A DNA stretch of 64,000 bases, from NCBI GenBank assembly GCA_031553505.1, contig JAVBLP010000005.1:91695-155694 (forward strand), written 5' to 3'. This DNA comes from JAVBLP01 sp031553505. GTDB lineage: Bacteria; Elusimicrobiota; Endomicrobiia; Endomicrobiales; Endomicrobiaceae. This document shows positions 34,489 through 43,451 of the stretch, piece after piece. The notes under the pieces were generated by a model that was not told the DNA's origin, made no database searches, and was given only the letters and a program-made list of their open reading frames with translations. Every line of letters starts with the position of its first letter. Positions within the stretch are counted from its first letter, which is position 1. Position numbers and translations under genes: made by a program.

Positions 34489-35050
34489 TTTTGACGAAAA
34501 AAAAGTGCGTCACGCGGTAAAGCTTCTTCTTGAATCTTTTGGAGAAGATTTAAACAGGGAAGGCATACGCCGTACTCCTGAACGCGTGGCGGAATTTTAT
34601 AAAGAAGCATTGTCGGGAAACGCTGTTGACCCTATGAAGCTTATTCCGGTACATTACGCGACTGAAGACCACGAAGAAATAGTTTTGGTAAAAGATATTC
34701 CTTTTTATTCGCTTTGCGAACACCATTTACTGCCTTTTTTCGGCAAGGCGCATATAGCGTATATTCCGAAAAAAGACAGGATTGTAGGCGTTTCAAAGCT
34801 TATAAGGCTTGTCGAAGTTTTTACTAACAGGCTGCAGCTTCAGGAAAGGCTTACAAAACAGGTAGCAGATACGGTTATGAAGTCTGTAAAACCACACGGC
34901 GTTATGGTTGTGTTAGAAGCGGAACATTTGTGCATGACAATGCGCGGCGTTAAAAAACCGGGTTCCGCTATGATAACTTCGGCAATGAGAGGGATATTTT
35001 TAAAAGATGTGCGCACGCGCTCGGAGGCAATGTCGCTTTTAAGAAGATGA
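34466..35050 (+). CDS. folE: GTP cyclohydrolase I (type IA)
   Basis: The 194-residue enzyme starts folate synthesis by turning GTP into dihydroneopterin triphosphate. Motifs include GIRRTPERVAEFY, the zinc and active-site CEHHLLPFFGKAHIAYIP, VGVSKLIRLVE, RLQLQERLTKQ and CMTMRGV. All key Cys and His residues are present. It overlaps ftsH by 23 bp and folP by 4 bp, so folate synthesis is translationally tied to the protease gene. Confidence 0.96.
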   Translation: MKKTKKFSFDEKKVRHAVKLLLESFGEDLNREGIRRTPERVAEFYKEALSGNAVDPMKLIPVHYATEDHEEIVLVKDIPFYSLCEHHLLPFFGKAHIAYIPKKDRIVGVSKLIRLVEVFTNRLQLQERLTKQVADTVMKSVKPHGVMVVLEAEHLCMTMRGVKKPGSAMITSAMRGIFLKDVRTRSEAMSLLRR

Positions 35051-36222
35051 TAGTACGCAAAGCTGTCACCAACGGTTACGCTGATGTGTTAAGGCTTGTG
35101 AAAAATACAGGCAGCGATTCTTACGCGCACAACCTTTTGGCAAAAAAAGGTTTTTTTGGACCCCTAATAATTGAAAAGATAGATAACCGAGCCGCAAATA
35201 TTTTAAAACAGGAAGCCCTTTCCTGCGGCGCAGAAGCTGCGGTAAACGAGAACGTCAGCAGATTTAAAAAAGGGTTTTCAAATGCGGTTGTTTTTGCAAC
35301 GGCAAGACAAGCAGAGATTTTATCAGAAAAGCTTAAAAAACAGCCGTTCGGGCTTAAAGAAATTTCAGATAAATTTAAACAGATTACAAAAACTCTGAAT
35401 ACTCATAAAATATTAAGGTATAAAAATTCAAGAATAGATTTATCGCAGCCCGTAGTAATGGGGATAATCAATATGGACCCCGGTTCTTTTTCAGGAGACG
35501 GGCTTGTTGATGCGGATAAAGCGGCGGAACGCGCTGTTGAATTTGAAAGATTAGGTGCGGGCATAATAGATTTAGGCGCGGAGTCTTCTCGTCCGGGAAC
35601 CGAGCGAATCGATGCTAAAACAGAGATTAAGAGGCTTATTCCTGCGCTTAAAAAAATACGCAAAGCCGTTAATATTCCTATTTCCATAGACACATACAAA
35701 TTTGAGACTGCAAAGGCAGCGATATCGGAAGGCGCTGGTATTATTAATGATATATTTGCTCTTCGCGAAGGCAAAGCAAAACTGGCAAAGCTTATCGCGG
35801 ATACGAAATCGGCCGTGATTCTTATGCACATGAAAGGCAGCCCAAAAAATATGCAGAAAGCGCCCAAATATAAAAACTGCGTTTCAGAAGTATTTGAGTT
35901 TCTTGAAACGCAAAAAGAATATGCTCAAGAGTTTGGCATAAAAGAAGAATTTATCGCGGTAGACCCCGGCATTGGCTTCGGAAAAAGCGTTATAAATAAC
36001 ATTGAACTCATAAAGAATATGAATACTTTTTGTTCTATCGGGCCTGTAGTTGCGGGCGTATCAAGAAAAAAATTTATCAGTTCATTATCCGGAGAAGATG
36101 TAACGTCTTATGTCGCTGCAAATGTTTTGTCTGTTTGCGGCGGAGCCGATATAGTGAGAGTACACGACGTAAAAGAAACAGTATCAGCTTTAAAACTAAT
36201 TGAAAGTATCCGGAGCGTATAA
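35047..36222 (+). CDS. folP: Dihydropteroate synthase with N-terminal extension and altered loop 1
   Basis: A 391-residue protein; the DHPS TIM barrel covers about 130-391, and the first 125 residues are an extra domain of unknown role. Conserved barrel motifs are ESSRPGTE, PISIDTYK, GAGIINDI, VILMHMKGSP, DPGIGFGK, GVSRKKFI and VRVHDV. The first loop, usually MGILNVTPDSFSDGG, reads MGIINMDPGSFSGDG (M138-G152), so Thr is D144 and the conserved Asp is G146. This may change catalysis or sulfonamide response. Coupled to folE and dacA by overlaps. Confidence 0.9.
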   Translation: MIVRKAVTNGYADVLRLVKNTGSDSYAHNLLAKKGFFGPLIIEKIDNRAANILKQEALSCGAEAAVNENVSRFKKGFSNAVVFATARQAEILSEKLKKQPFGLKEISDKFKQITKTLNTHKILRYKNSRIDLSQPVVMGIINMDPGSFSGDGLVDADKAAERAVEFERLGAGIIDLGAESSRPGTERIDAKTEIKRLIPALKKIRKAVNIPISIDTYKFETAKAAISEGAGIINDIFALREGKAKLAKLIADTKSAVILMHMKGSPKNMQKAPKYKNCVSEVFEFLETQKEYAQEFGIKEEFIAVDPGIGFGKSVINNIELIKNMNTFCSIGPVVAGVSRKKFISSLSGEDVTSYVAANVLSVCGGADIVRVHDVKETVSALKLIESIRSV

Positions 36223-36989
36223 TGGAAGCATTAAGTAAAATCTATGACTCTTATATAGTAAATATTTTGGATATTCTTATCCTTGCCGTCATTTTTTACA
36301 GGGTAATACTTGTAATAAAAGGCACAAGGGCGATACAGATAATCATAGGTATTCTTTTTATTTTAGGGCTTACGATAATCGCAAGAGACGTTTTGCATTT
36401 AAAAGCATTATCTTGGATTTTGGAAAACTTCTGGCTTGCCGCGGTAATCATTTTTGCGGTTGTGTTTCAGATGGAAATACGCAATGTTTTAGCCCAGATA
36501 GGCGGGCAGATTTGGGGTACTAGTTCCAATATCAAAGAATCTTACGTTAACAATATAGTTGATGCCGTTGAAGATTTAAGTTCGTCAATGACAGGCGGGC
36601 TTATAGCGATCGAAAACGAAGTCGGCCTAAAAAATTTTACGGAGACCGGCGTTGTTTTGAACGCTACTATTTCCAAAGAACTTATTCTTTCAATTTTTAA
36701 AAATAAATCCGCGCCGCTTCATGACGGCGCAATAGTAATTTTTAACGATAAAATTTCGGCGGCCGGATGTTTGCTTCCGTTAAGCCACGATACGGACGTT
36801 AAAATATTCGGAACCCGCCACAGGGCGGCTTTGGGGCTTAGCGAAATTACCGACGCTTTAGTGATAGTTGTATCAGAAGAAACAGGGCAGATTTCAGTTG
36901 CGTTTAAAGGAAAACTGAAAGGCAATATTTCCGCTTCAAAACTCAAGGAAATTATCCATACTAACGGCGAGGTTTTGAAAATAAAATGA
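36222..36989 (+). CDS. dacA: Diadenylate cyclase CdaA (c-di-AMP synthase)
   Basis: A 255-residue membrane enzyme making c-di-AMP from two ATP. Three N-terminal helices (about 12-85) precede the DAC domain with PLHDGAIVIF (DGA near 168) and FGTRHRAALGLSE (RHR near 198), both intact. Its start overlaps the folP stop (TAATG) and its stop overlaps the next tiny gene (ATGA at 36986). CdaA-CdaR-GlmM is the standard c-di-AMP module, in which CdaR and GlmM control the cyclase; here both partners are abnormal. Confidence 0.95.
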   Translation: MEALSKIYDSYIVNILDILILAVIFYRVILVIKGTRAIQIIIGILFILGLTIIARDVLHLKALSWILENFWLAAVIIFAVVFQMEIRNVLAQIGGQIWGTSSNIKESYVNNIVDAVEDLSSSMTGGLIAIENEVGLKNFTETGVVLNATISKELILSIFKNKSAPLHDGAIVIFNDKISAAGCLLPLSHDTDVKIFGTRHRAALGLSEITDALVIVVSEETGQISVAFKGKLKGNISASKLKEIIHTNGEVLKIK

Positions 36990-37084
36990 GAAAAATTTTT
37001 AATAAAATCAAGAAAAACTGGCAGCTTAAACTCCTTGCTTTAGGGCTTGCGATAGTTGTCTGGCTATACGCGGTATACAGGTAA
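36986..37084 (+). CDS. Mini-CdaR/YbbR: 32-residue membrane peptide
   Basis: A 32-codon frame starting at an ATGA overlap with dacA. It reads MRKIFNKIKKNWQLKLLALG then LAIVVWLYAVYR: a basic N-terminus and one membrane helix. This is the N-terminal anchor pattern of CdaR/YbbR proteins (W-x-LKLLAL...VWLY), which normally continue into several periplasmic YbbR domains. Only 11 bp separate its stop from glmM, so the domains are absent, not frameshifted. It may still touch CdaA in the membrane, or be a remnant. No other annotation fits as well. Confidence 0.7.
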   Translation: MRKIFNKIKKNWQLKLLALGLAIVVWLYAVYR

Positions 37085-37095
37085 AAGGTGAAACT

Positions 37096-38442
37096 ATGAG
37101 ACTTTTCGGCACTGACGGCATAAGAGGCAAATCTGCGGAGTTTCCTTTCGGTGATTACGAACTTTCCATTATCGGCAAGGCAATTGCCGAAACCGCTGTA
37201 AGAGACAAAGGCATTATTTTGATTATCCGGGACACAAGAGAATCCGGCTTAAGGATACAAAAAGCCCTTGCTAAAGGCATAAGCGACGCCGGGTGTAAAA
37301 CGGTTTTTGGCGGCGTGATGCCGACGCCTGCTGCGTCATATCTTGTTAAAAAGAAGAAGTTTGGCGCTGCAATAGTTATTTCCGCTTCACATAACCCGTA
37401 TGAAGACAACGGCATAAAAATTTTTAACTCGTCCGGTCATAATCTTAATGACTCAATATCAGAAAATATAGAAAAATAGATAAAAAAGTATTTAGATTGC
37501 GGCCTAAAAATATCCAGAAAGAAAAACAGCGTAAAAGAAAACAGCTCTTTGTTAAAAGATTATGAAAAGTTTGTTGTTAAATGTTTTGCCAAAGGCAGGT
37601 TAAAAGGAAAAACTGTTGTTGTTGACTGCGCCAACGGCGCGGCGTATAAAAGCGCGCCGGATGTTTTAAAAAAGCTTGGAGCTAAAGTCATATCATTCAA
37701 TATAAAACCTGACGGCAAAAATATCAACTCGAACTGCGGCGCCCTGCATCCTCAATTTGCTGCGGAGCAGGTAAAAAAATACAAAGCTTTCTGCGGTTTT
37801 GCTTTTGACGGCGATGCCGACAGGCTTATATGCATAGATGAAAATGGCGGTATCAGAGACGGCGATTACTTTCTTGCTTCAATGGCAAAATATTTAAAAA
37901 GCGTAAAAAAGCTTAAAAATAACGTGCTTGTTACAACGGTTATGGCAAATATAGGCTTGCTGCAGGCTATGAAGCGCGAAAAGATAAAAACAATTACTTC
38001 AAAAGTTGGCGACAGATATGTGCTTGAAGATATGAAAAAGTATAAATCTTCGCTTGGCGGGGAACAGTCAGGCCATTTTATTTTCAGGGATATATTAAGC
38101 ACGGGCGACGGTTTGTTAAGCGCCGTGGAACTTTTAAGCGCATTAAATAAAACAAATATGACAATGTCGCAGTTTTGTTCGGGTATAGAGAAATTTCCGC
38201 AGATTTTGGTGAATAAAAAAGTCACGCAAAAGATGCCTTTGGATAAACTTCCGAAAACGTCAAAACTTATCAAAGGATATGAAAAAAAGCTTGGATCGGA
38301 CGGCAGGATTCTGGTAAGATATTCCGGCACCGAAAACCTACTTAGGGTGATGGTTGAAGGGAAAGACAAGAATATGATCACTAAAATGGCAAAAGAAATT
38401 ATATCTTCGGCTGATGCTGAAATTGCCGGAAAAACAAAATGA
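37096..38442 (+). pseudogene. glmM: Phosphoglucosamine mutase interrupted by an in-frame amber codon
   Basis: GlmM makes glucosamine-1-phosphate for UDP-GlcNAc. The frame from 37096 to 38442 encodes a full-length enzyme of 448 codons, but codon 128 (37477-37479) is TAG. Before it are MRLFGTDGIRG and the phosphoserine loop VISASHNPYEDNG; after it, in the same frame, FDGDADR, KVGDRYV, GGEQSGH and RYSGTENLLRVMVEG. Apart from this codon nothing is missing, and GAG, AAG or CAG to TAG would explain it. A TTG at 37549 could restart but has no ribosome binding site. AAGGTG precedes the ATG. It could be a sequencing error, a recent mutation or suppressed in vivo. Confidence 0.85.
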
Positions 38443-39185
38443 TAAAACTCGGCATAAATATTGACCATATAGCAACTTTAAGGCAGGCAAGGAAAGAAGA
38501 GTTTCCGAGCGTTGTTAAAGCTGCCGCGGTTTGCGAAAAAGGCGGCGCCGACAGCATAACGGTGCATTTGAGGGAAGACAGGCGCCATATACAGGATCAT
38601 GACGTTTACAGATTAAAAGAAACATTGCGCACAAAGCTGAATCTGGAAATGGCTGCAAGCAAAGAGATTGTTAAAATCGCTTTAGAAGTTAAGCCGGATT
38701 TTGTGTGCCTTGTTCCGGAAAAAAGGCAGGAACTTACTACAGAAGGCGGGTTGGACGTTGACGGTCAGAAAAGCAAACTTGCGGGTATAGTGGAAAAGCT
38801 TAAAAAAGCGGGTATAATTGTAAGTATGTTTATAGACGCTGATGTTAAACAGGTTAGCGCTTGTAGCGAAATAAAAGCCGATTGTATTGAAATACATACG
38901 GGTAAATATGCTGAATGTTTTAAAAAGTACGGCGTGGGGTCACAGGAATTTGGCAATGAAGTAAAAAAGATTGTTGCGGCTTCGCAAAAAGCCGTGACGG
39001 CAGGTTTGATTTTAAATGCAGGGCACGGGCTTGATTACGACAATATAGAAGCAGTATGCGGAATAAAAGGCATGAATGAGTTTAACATAGGTTTCTCTAT
39101 AATAGCTAAATCCGTATTTGCCGGTCTTGAAAAAGCCGTAAGAGATATGAAAGAATTGATTGGCAAATACTCAATGGAGCAATAA
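38439..39185 (+). CDS. pdxJ: Pyridoxine 5'-phosphate synthase
   Basis: The 248-residue enzyme joins 1-deoxyxylulose phosphate and amino-acetone phosphate in the PdxA/PdxJ route to vitamin B6. Motifs include LGINIDHIATLRQAR, DSITVHLREDRRHIQD, LNLEMAA, VCLVPEKRQELTTEGGLDV and GLILNAGHGLDYDN. It overlaps the 3' end of glmM by 4 bp, so stopping of ribosomes at the glmM amber codon could reduce its translation. The PdxJ route itself favours a Gram-negative type organism. Confidence 0.95.
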   Translation: MIKLGINIDHIATLRQARKEEFPSVVKAAAVCEKGGADSITVHLREDRRHIQDHDVYRLKETLRTKLNLEMAASKEIVKIALEVKPDFVCLVPEKRQELTTEGGLDVDGQKSKLAGIVEKLKKAGIIVSMFIDADVKQVSACSEIKADCIEIHTGKYAECFKKYGVGSQEFGNEVKKIVAASQKAVTAGLILNAGHGLDYDNIEAVCGIKGMNEFNIGFSIIAKSVFAGLEKAVRDMKELIGKYSMEQ

Positions 39186-39186
39186 A

Positions 39187-41016
39187 ATGTGCGGGATAGT
39201 AGGATATACAGGCGGGAAAAACGCCGTCGAGATTATTTTTAAGGGTTTGGAAAAGCTTGAGTACAGAGGTTATGATTCTTCCGGTATAGCAATTGTCGCC
39301 GACAATGTTTTGCAGATAAGAAGAAGCGTCGGCAAACTGCAGAACCTGGCTGAAATTCTGTCGAAAAAACCTATGTCGGGAAATCTCGGCATCGGACATA
39401 CCCGCTGGGCTACGCACGGCAAACCTTCCGAAGAAAATGCACATCCGCATACGGACACTTCAAAAGGCATAGTTATAGTTCATAACGGAATAATAGAAAA
39501 TTATGTCGAATTAAAAGAAAAACTTACAAAAGAAGGACAGATTTTTAATTCTGAAACCGATACGGAAGTTGTCGTTCACCTTATAAGAAAATATTACAAA
39601 AAAGATTTAACCGAAGCCGTAAAGAGAGCTTTGCAGGATGTGCGCGGCTCTTATGCCCTGGGGGTTATTTGTAAAGACGAGCCGGATAAGCTTGTTTGCG
39701 CCCGTTTGGACGCTCCGCTTATTATAGGCGTAGGGGAAGGAGAGAATTTTATAGCTTCGGATATTCCGGCGCTTTTGTCATACACCAAAAATATGATTTT
39801 TCTTGAGAACGGCGACGTGGCGGAAATTACCCCGGAAAATATACGAGTTACTGATATAGCCGGCAAAGAGCAGCAGCGTGAAGTAAAAACAATCCACTGG
39901 GATGCGATTCAGGCTGAAAAAGACGGCTACAAACATTTTATGCTTAAAGAGATATTTGAACAGCCGCGTACTATAGAAGACACTTTGCGCGGCAGAATAT
40001 ATCCGGAAGAAGGCCGCGTTTATATTGAAGAGACAAAGCTTCCGGAAGATTTTATTTCCAGCCTTGAAAAAGTTGATATAGTTGCATGCGGCACTTCTTA
40101 CCATGCGGGTTTAGTAGCAAAGTTTTTATTTGAAAATTTTTCAAGAATTCCAGCGGAAGTTGATATAGCTTCGGAATTCAGGTACAGAGACCCGATACTT
40201 GGTAAAAATTCTTTGGTTATTGTTATCTCCCAGTCAGGGGAAACAGCCGACACTATTGCGGCATTAAGGCTTGCTAAAAATAAAGGCTGCCGTACGCTTG
40301 CGGTTTGCAATGTGGTTGGTTCCAGTATAAGCCGCGAGGCAGACCACGTGATATACACGCATTGCGGGCCTGAAATAGGCGTCGCGTCAACGAAAGCATT
40401 TACCGGACAGCTTACGGCTTTGTATATTCTTGCTTTGGATTGGGCGGCAAAGAGAAAAAGTTTATCGCAGGAAACACTTCAGCAGTATATTAATGAGCTT
40501 TGGTCTGTTCCGCTTAAAGTAAGCGAGTTTTTAAAAACTGCCGATTCTGTTCAGGAAGTAGCAAAAGTTTTTGCTAATAAAAGAGATTTTTTATATCTGG
40601 GAAGGCATGTAAATTATCCCGTAGCGCTTGAAGGAGCGTTGAAGTTAAAGGAAATTTCATACATACACGCCGAAGGTTACGCGGCAGGCGAGATGAAGCA
40701 CGGGCCGATAGCATTAATAGATGAATCTATGCCGATAGTAGCGGTGACCGTCGCAGGCAAAGTCTATGAAAAAATGCTATCCAATATAGAAGAAGCGAAA
40801 GCAAGAGGCGGAACGATAATTGCCGTAGCGAGCGAAAGCGATGAAGTAATAAAAAATAAAACCAATTACCAGATTTACATACCTAAAATTGAAGAATTCT
40901 TTTCTCCGCTTCTGACGGCAATACCTTTGCAGCTTTTGGCGTATTATATTGCCGTGATACTCGGGTGTGACGTAGACCAGCCCAGAAACCTGGCCAAATC
41001 GGTAACCGTTGAATAA
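39187..41016 (+). CDS. glmS: Glutamine-fructose-6-phosphate aminotransferase (isomerizing)
   Basis: GlmS makes glucosamine-6-phosphate, the substrate of GlmM. The start must be ATG 39187, so that Cys2 (MCGIVGYTGG) becomes the N-terminal nucleophile; a longer in-frame reading from 39160 would bury it. It has 609 residues: glutaminase domain (1-240, TRWATHGKPSEENAHPH, NGIIENY) and two SIS domains with VACGTSYHAG, ISQSGETADT and EISYIHAEGYAAGEMKHGPIAL. It ends DQPRNLAKSVTVE as expected. It is in the same operon as glmM. No glmS ribozyme is visible upstream. Confidence 0.97.
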   Translation: MCGIVGYTGGKNAVEIIFKGLEKLEYRGYDSSGIAIVADNVLQIRRSVGKLQNLAEILSKKPMSGNLGIGHTRWATHGKPSEENAHPHTDTSKGIVIVHNGIIENYVELKEKLTKEGQIFNSETDTEVVVHLIRKYYKKDLTEAVKRALQDVRGSYALGVICKDEPDKLVCARLDAPLIIGVGEGENFIASDIPALLSYTKNMIFLENGDVAEITPENIRVTDIAGKEQQREVKTIHWDAIQAEKDGYKHFMLKEIFEQPRTIEDTLRGRIYPEEGRVYIEETKLPEDFISSLEKVDIVACGTSYHAGLVAKFLFENFSRIPAEVDIASEFRYRDPILGKNSLVIVISQSGETADTIAALRLAKNKGCRTLAVCNVVGSSISREADHVIYTHCGPEIGVASTKAFTGQLTALYILALDWAAKRKSLSQETLQQYINELWSVPLKVSEFLKTADSVQEVAKVFANKRDFLYLGRHVNYPVALEGALKLKEISYIHAEGYAAGEMKHGPIALIDESMPIVAVTVAGKVYEKMLSNIEEAKARGGTIIAVASESDEVIKNKTNYQIYIPKIEEFFSPLLTAIPLQLLAYYIAVILGCDVDQPRNLAKSVTVE

Positions 41017-41033
41017 GTTTTACGGAGACTGTC

Positions 41034-41369
41034 ATGAATATAGGAATAGATATTGAAGAAGTTAAAAGGTTTGAAAAATACGTTAAAGATAAAGATTATC
41101 TTGAACGCGTATTTGCAGAGGATGAAATATCTTACTGTATGCCTAAAAAGAATCCCGCGGAACATTTAGCCGCGCGGTTTGCCGCGAAAGAAGCGGTGTG
41201 GAAAGCTCTTAGCACCAAAAATAAAAAACTTACCATTACCGACATATCGATAAAAAACACGCAGTCCGGCAAGCCTGAAGTTTATATTAAAAACAGAAGG
41301 TATAAAAAAATAGACGTTTCCCTTTCGCATACCGATAAATATGTCGCGGCTGTAGCGATTGTTTTTTAA
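41034..41369 (+). CDS. acpS: Holo-[acyl-carrier-protein] synthase
   Basis: The 111-residue enzyme moves phosphopantetheine from CoA to acyl carrier protein. It shows GIDIEEVKRFEKY with the metal-binding Asp, the HLAARFAAKEAVWKAL motif and the final VSLSHTDKYVAAVAIVF. Size is typical. It lies 17 bp after glmS, and nnrD follows 8 bp later. Confidence 0.95.
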   Translation: MNIGIDIEEVKRFEKYVKDKDYLERVFAEDEISYCMPKKNPAEHLAARFAAKEAVWKALSTKNKKLTITDISIKNTQSGKPEVYIKNRRYKKIDVSLSHTDKYVAAVAIVF

Positions 41370-41377
41370 GCGAACTT

Positions 41378-42235
41378 ATGAAAAAGAACGATATAAAAGA
41401 ATTTATCTTAAAACTTAAAAGAAAGCCAGAAAGCCATAAGTACGATTATGGCCACGTTTTGGTTATAGCTGGTTCAAAAAATATGCCTGGAGCGGGCATT
41501 TTGTGCTGCAACGCGGCATTGCGCGCCGGAGCCGGACTCGTAACTTATGCCGTAAAAGAGAAATTTTTGAATTCTGCCGCGGCTATGTCCAGTCCGGAAA
41601 CAATATTTTTTGTTTACAGCTCGGTTTCGGATATATTAAAGTTTGTTAAAAACAGAAAAGTGACTTCAATAGTTGTTGGGCCCGGGCTTGAAGCGGGCAA
41701 AAAACTACACGATTTAATAAAAAAAATTATTTTTTCAGTTGGGATTCCTGTAGTTTTGGACGCCTCCGGGCTTATTTCTTTTAGAGGCAGCATAAGTGAT
41801 TTAAAAAAGGCAAAAGCAGAGTTGGTAATAACGCCTCATCAGGGTGAATTTTCCCAATTGACAGGACAGAATATAAAAACTGTAAAAGAGTTCAGGGCAA
41901 AAACCGTTGAAACGTTTGCTAGGAAAAACTTGTTAATATGCGTACTCAAAGGTAATAAAAGCATAGTTTCTGACGGGAAGCTGTTTTATGAAAATAATAC
42001 AGGCACTCCCGCGATGGCTACCGCAGGCAGCGGGGATGTTTTGAGCGGCGTTATAGCGGCATTTTCACATTTAGGTGGAAATTTATTTGATAATGTTAAG
42101 TCAGCGGTTTTTATCCACGGACTTGCCGGGGAACTTTCCGAAACGGACAAAGGTTCAGCGGGAATTATAGCAGGCGATATAGTTGATAATTTGCCTTATG
42201 CCATAAAATCAATTGCAACAGCGGGGGGAAAATGA
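41378..42235 (+). CDS. nnrD: ADP/ATP-dependent (S)-NAD(P)H-hydrate dehydratase
   Basis: A 285-residue ribokinase-like repair enzyme that restores damaged NAD(P)H hydrate. Motifs are YGHVLVIAGSKNMPGAG, VVGPGLEAGK, LDASGL, ELVITPHQGEFSQLTG and the late GTPAMATAGSGDVLSGVIAAF. Only the dehydratase half is present; the NnrE epimerase domain usually fused to it is missing and would have to be encoded elsewhere. It overlaps the amidohydrolase gene by 4 bp. Confidence 0.92.
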   Translation: MKKNDIKEFILKLKRKPESHKYDYGHVLVIAGSKNMPGAGILCCNAALRAGAGLVTYAVKEKFLNSAAAMSSPETIFFVYSSVSDILKFVKNRKVTSIVVGPGLEAGKKLHDLIKKIIFSVGIPVVLDASGLISFRGSISDLKKAKAELVITPHQGEFSQLTGQNIKTVKEFRAKTVETFARKNLLICVLKGNKSIVSDGKLFYENNTGTPAMATAGSGDVLSGVIAAFSHLGGNLFDNVKSAVFIHGLAGELSETDKGSAGIIAGDIVDNLPYAIKSIATAGGK

Positions 42236-43377
42236 GTTTTGAAAATGAAGTAATAAAAATAAGAAGAGATATTCATTCATGCCCTGAGATAGGCGGGCAG
42301 GAGTTTAAAACTGCAAAATATATTGAAAGTAAGTTAAAAGAATTTAAAATTCCTTATAAAAGAATCGGTAAAACCGGCGTTATAGGCACTATAAAAAGCG
42401 GCAAACCAGGTAAAACGATTGCCTTAAGGTCTGATATTGACGCTTTGCCTGTAATGGAAGATAATAAAATAGAATACAGATCAAAGAATGACGGCGTTAT
42501 GCACGCTTGCGGGCATGACGCGCATATAGCGGTAATGCTTGGCGCCGCAAAACTTTTATCTAAAAACAAAGATGAGCTTAAGGGCAATGTAAGGCTGTTG
42601 TTTCAGCCTAGTGAAGAGACTTCCGACGGCGCGATCAATATGGTGAAAGGCGGCGCATTAAAAAATCCGCAGGCGGATATGATTTTAGGCGTACATGTTT
42701 GCCCTTGGATTCAGTCAGGAAAACTGGGGATTAAATACGGTGAAATGATGGCTGCCGTAGATAAAGTTACCGTTTATTTTGAAGGTGAAATTGCGCATGG
42801 GGCGTATCCTCATTTAGGTAAAGATGCTCTTGTCGCGGCATCGGTTTTTATTAATATGGTGCAGAGCATAGTATCAAGGGAAATTGACCCGGTAGACCCG
42901 GCAGTAATAACTTTCGGAAAAATTAAAGGCGGCGACGCGTATAATATTATCTGCGAAAATATTTCTTTGGACGGGACGGTCAGAAGCATAAATTCAAGAA
43001 CCAGAAGGCTCATCAAAGAAAAAATATTTAAAAAACTTGAGGCTGTTAAGCAAGCGTATGGCGTAAAGTATAAAATTATTTATGATTCAGTCGGCAGCCC
43101 CTTAATTAATACTAAAGAAATCACCAAAATGTGCCACAAAACCGCAAAAGATTTTTACGGCAAGTCGAATGTAGTGGTTTTGGAGAAACCGTCTATGGGC
43201 GGAGAAGATTTTGCCGAATATTTGGATGAAGTGCCTGGCAACTTTATGTATATAGGCACGTCAAAAAATAAAGCTACTTCTTATCCGTGGCATCACAGCA
43301 ACTTTAATATTGATGAAACGGCCCTCCCGAAAGCCGCAAAATATATAGCTTATACTGTTGAAAAATTTTTGGAATAG
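42232..43377 (+). CDS. M20-family amidohydrolase (N-acyl amino acid hydrolase type)
   Basis: A 381-residue metallo-amidohydrolase of the hippurate hydrolase / N-acetyl-diaminopimelate deacetylase group. It shows RRDIHSCPEIGGQE, ALRSDIDALPV, MHACGHDAHIAVMLGAA, LLFQPSEET and GGEDFAEYL, so the metal ligands are complete. It releases an acyl group from an amino acid; DAP pathway, indole conjugate or peptide substrates are all possible. It ends the long operon with a TAG stop and is followed by a terminator. Confidence 0.88.
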   Translation: MSFENEVIKIRRDIHSCPEIGGQEFKTAKYIESKLKEFKIPYKRIGKTGVIGTIKSGKPGKTIALRSDIDALPVMEDNKIEYRSKNDGVMHACGHDAHIAVMLGAAKLLSKNKDELKGNVRLLFQPSEETSDGAINMVKGGALKNPQADMILGVHVCPWIQSGKLGIKYGEMMAAVDKVTVYFEGEIAHGAYPHLGKDALVAASVFINMVQSIVSREIDPVDPAVITFGKIKGGDAYNIICENISLDGTVRSINSRTRRLIKEKIFKKLEAVKQAYGVKYKIIYDSVGSPLINTKEITKMCHKTAKDFYGKSNVVVLEKPSMGGEDFAEYLDEVPGNFMYIGTSKNKATSYPWHHSNFNIDETALPKAAKYIAYTVEKFLE

Positions 43378-43393
43378 ATGGTACTCCTAAAAT

Positions 43394-43430
43394 AAAAAAG
43401 AGACAGGTTTAAAACGCCTGTCTCTTTTTT
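43394..43430. terminator. Bidirectional terminator
   Basis: AAAAAAGAGACAGG (43394-43407) and CCTGTCTCTTTTTT (43417-43430) pair perfectly around a 9-nt loop, between the convergent amidohydrolase (+) and prohibitin-like (-) genes. Confidence 0.93.
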
Positions 43431-43451
43431 ATTTTAAGTATTGGAAACTTA

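Noticed and set aside
37477..37479. The glmM TAG as pyrrolysine or other recoded codon
   Set aside because: No recoding element or Pyl genes are seen here, several neighbours use TAG as true stop, and GlmM has no special residue at this place.
37549..38442. The second glmM part as an independent gene starting at TTG
   Set aside because: No ribosome binding site precedes the TTG, and the part lacks the phosphoserine domain; it is the continuation of glmM in the same frame.
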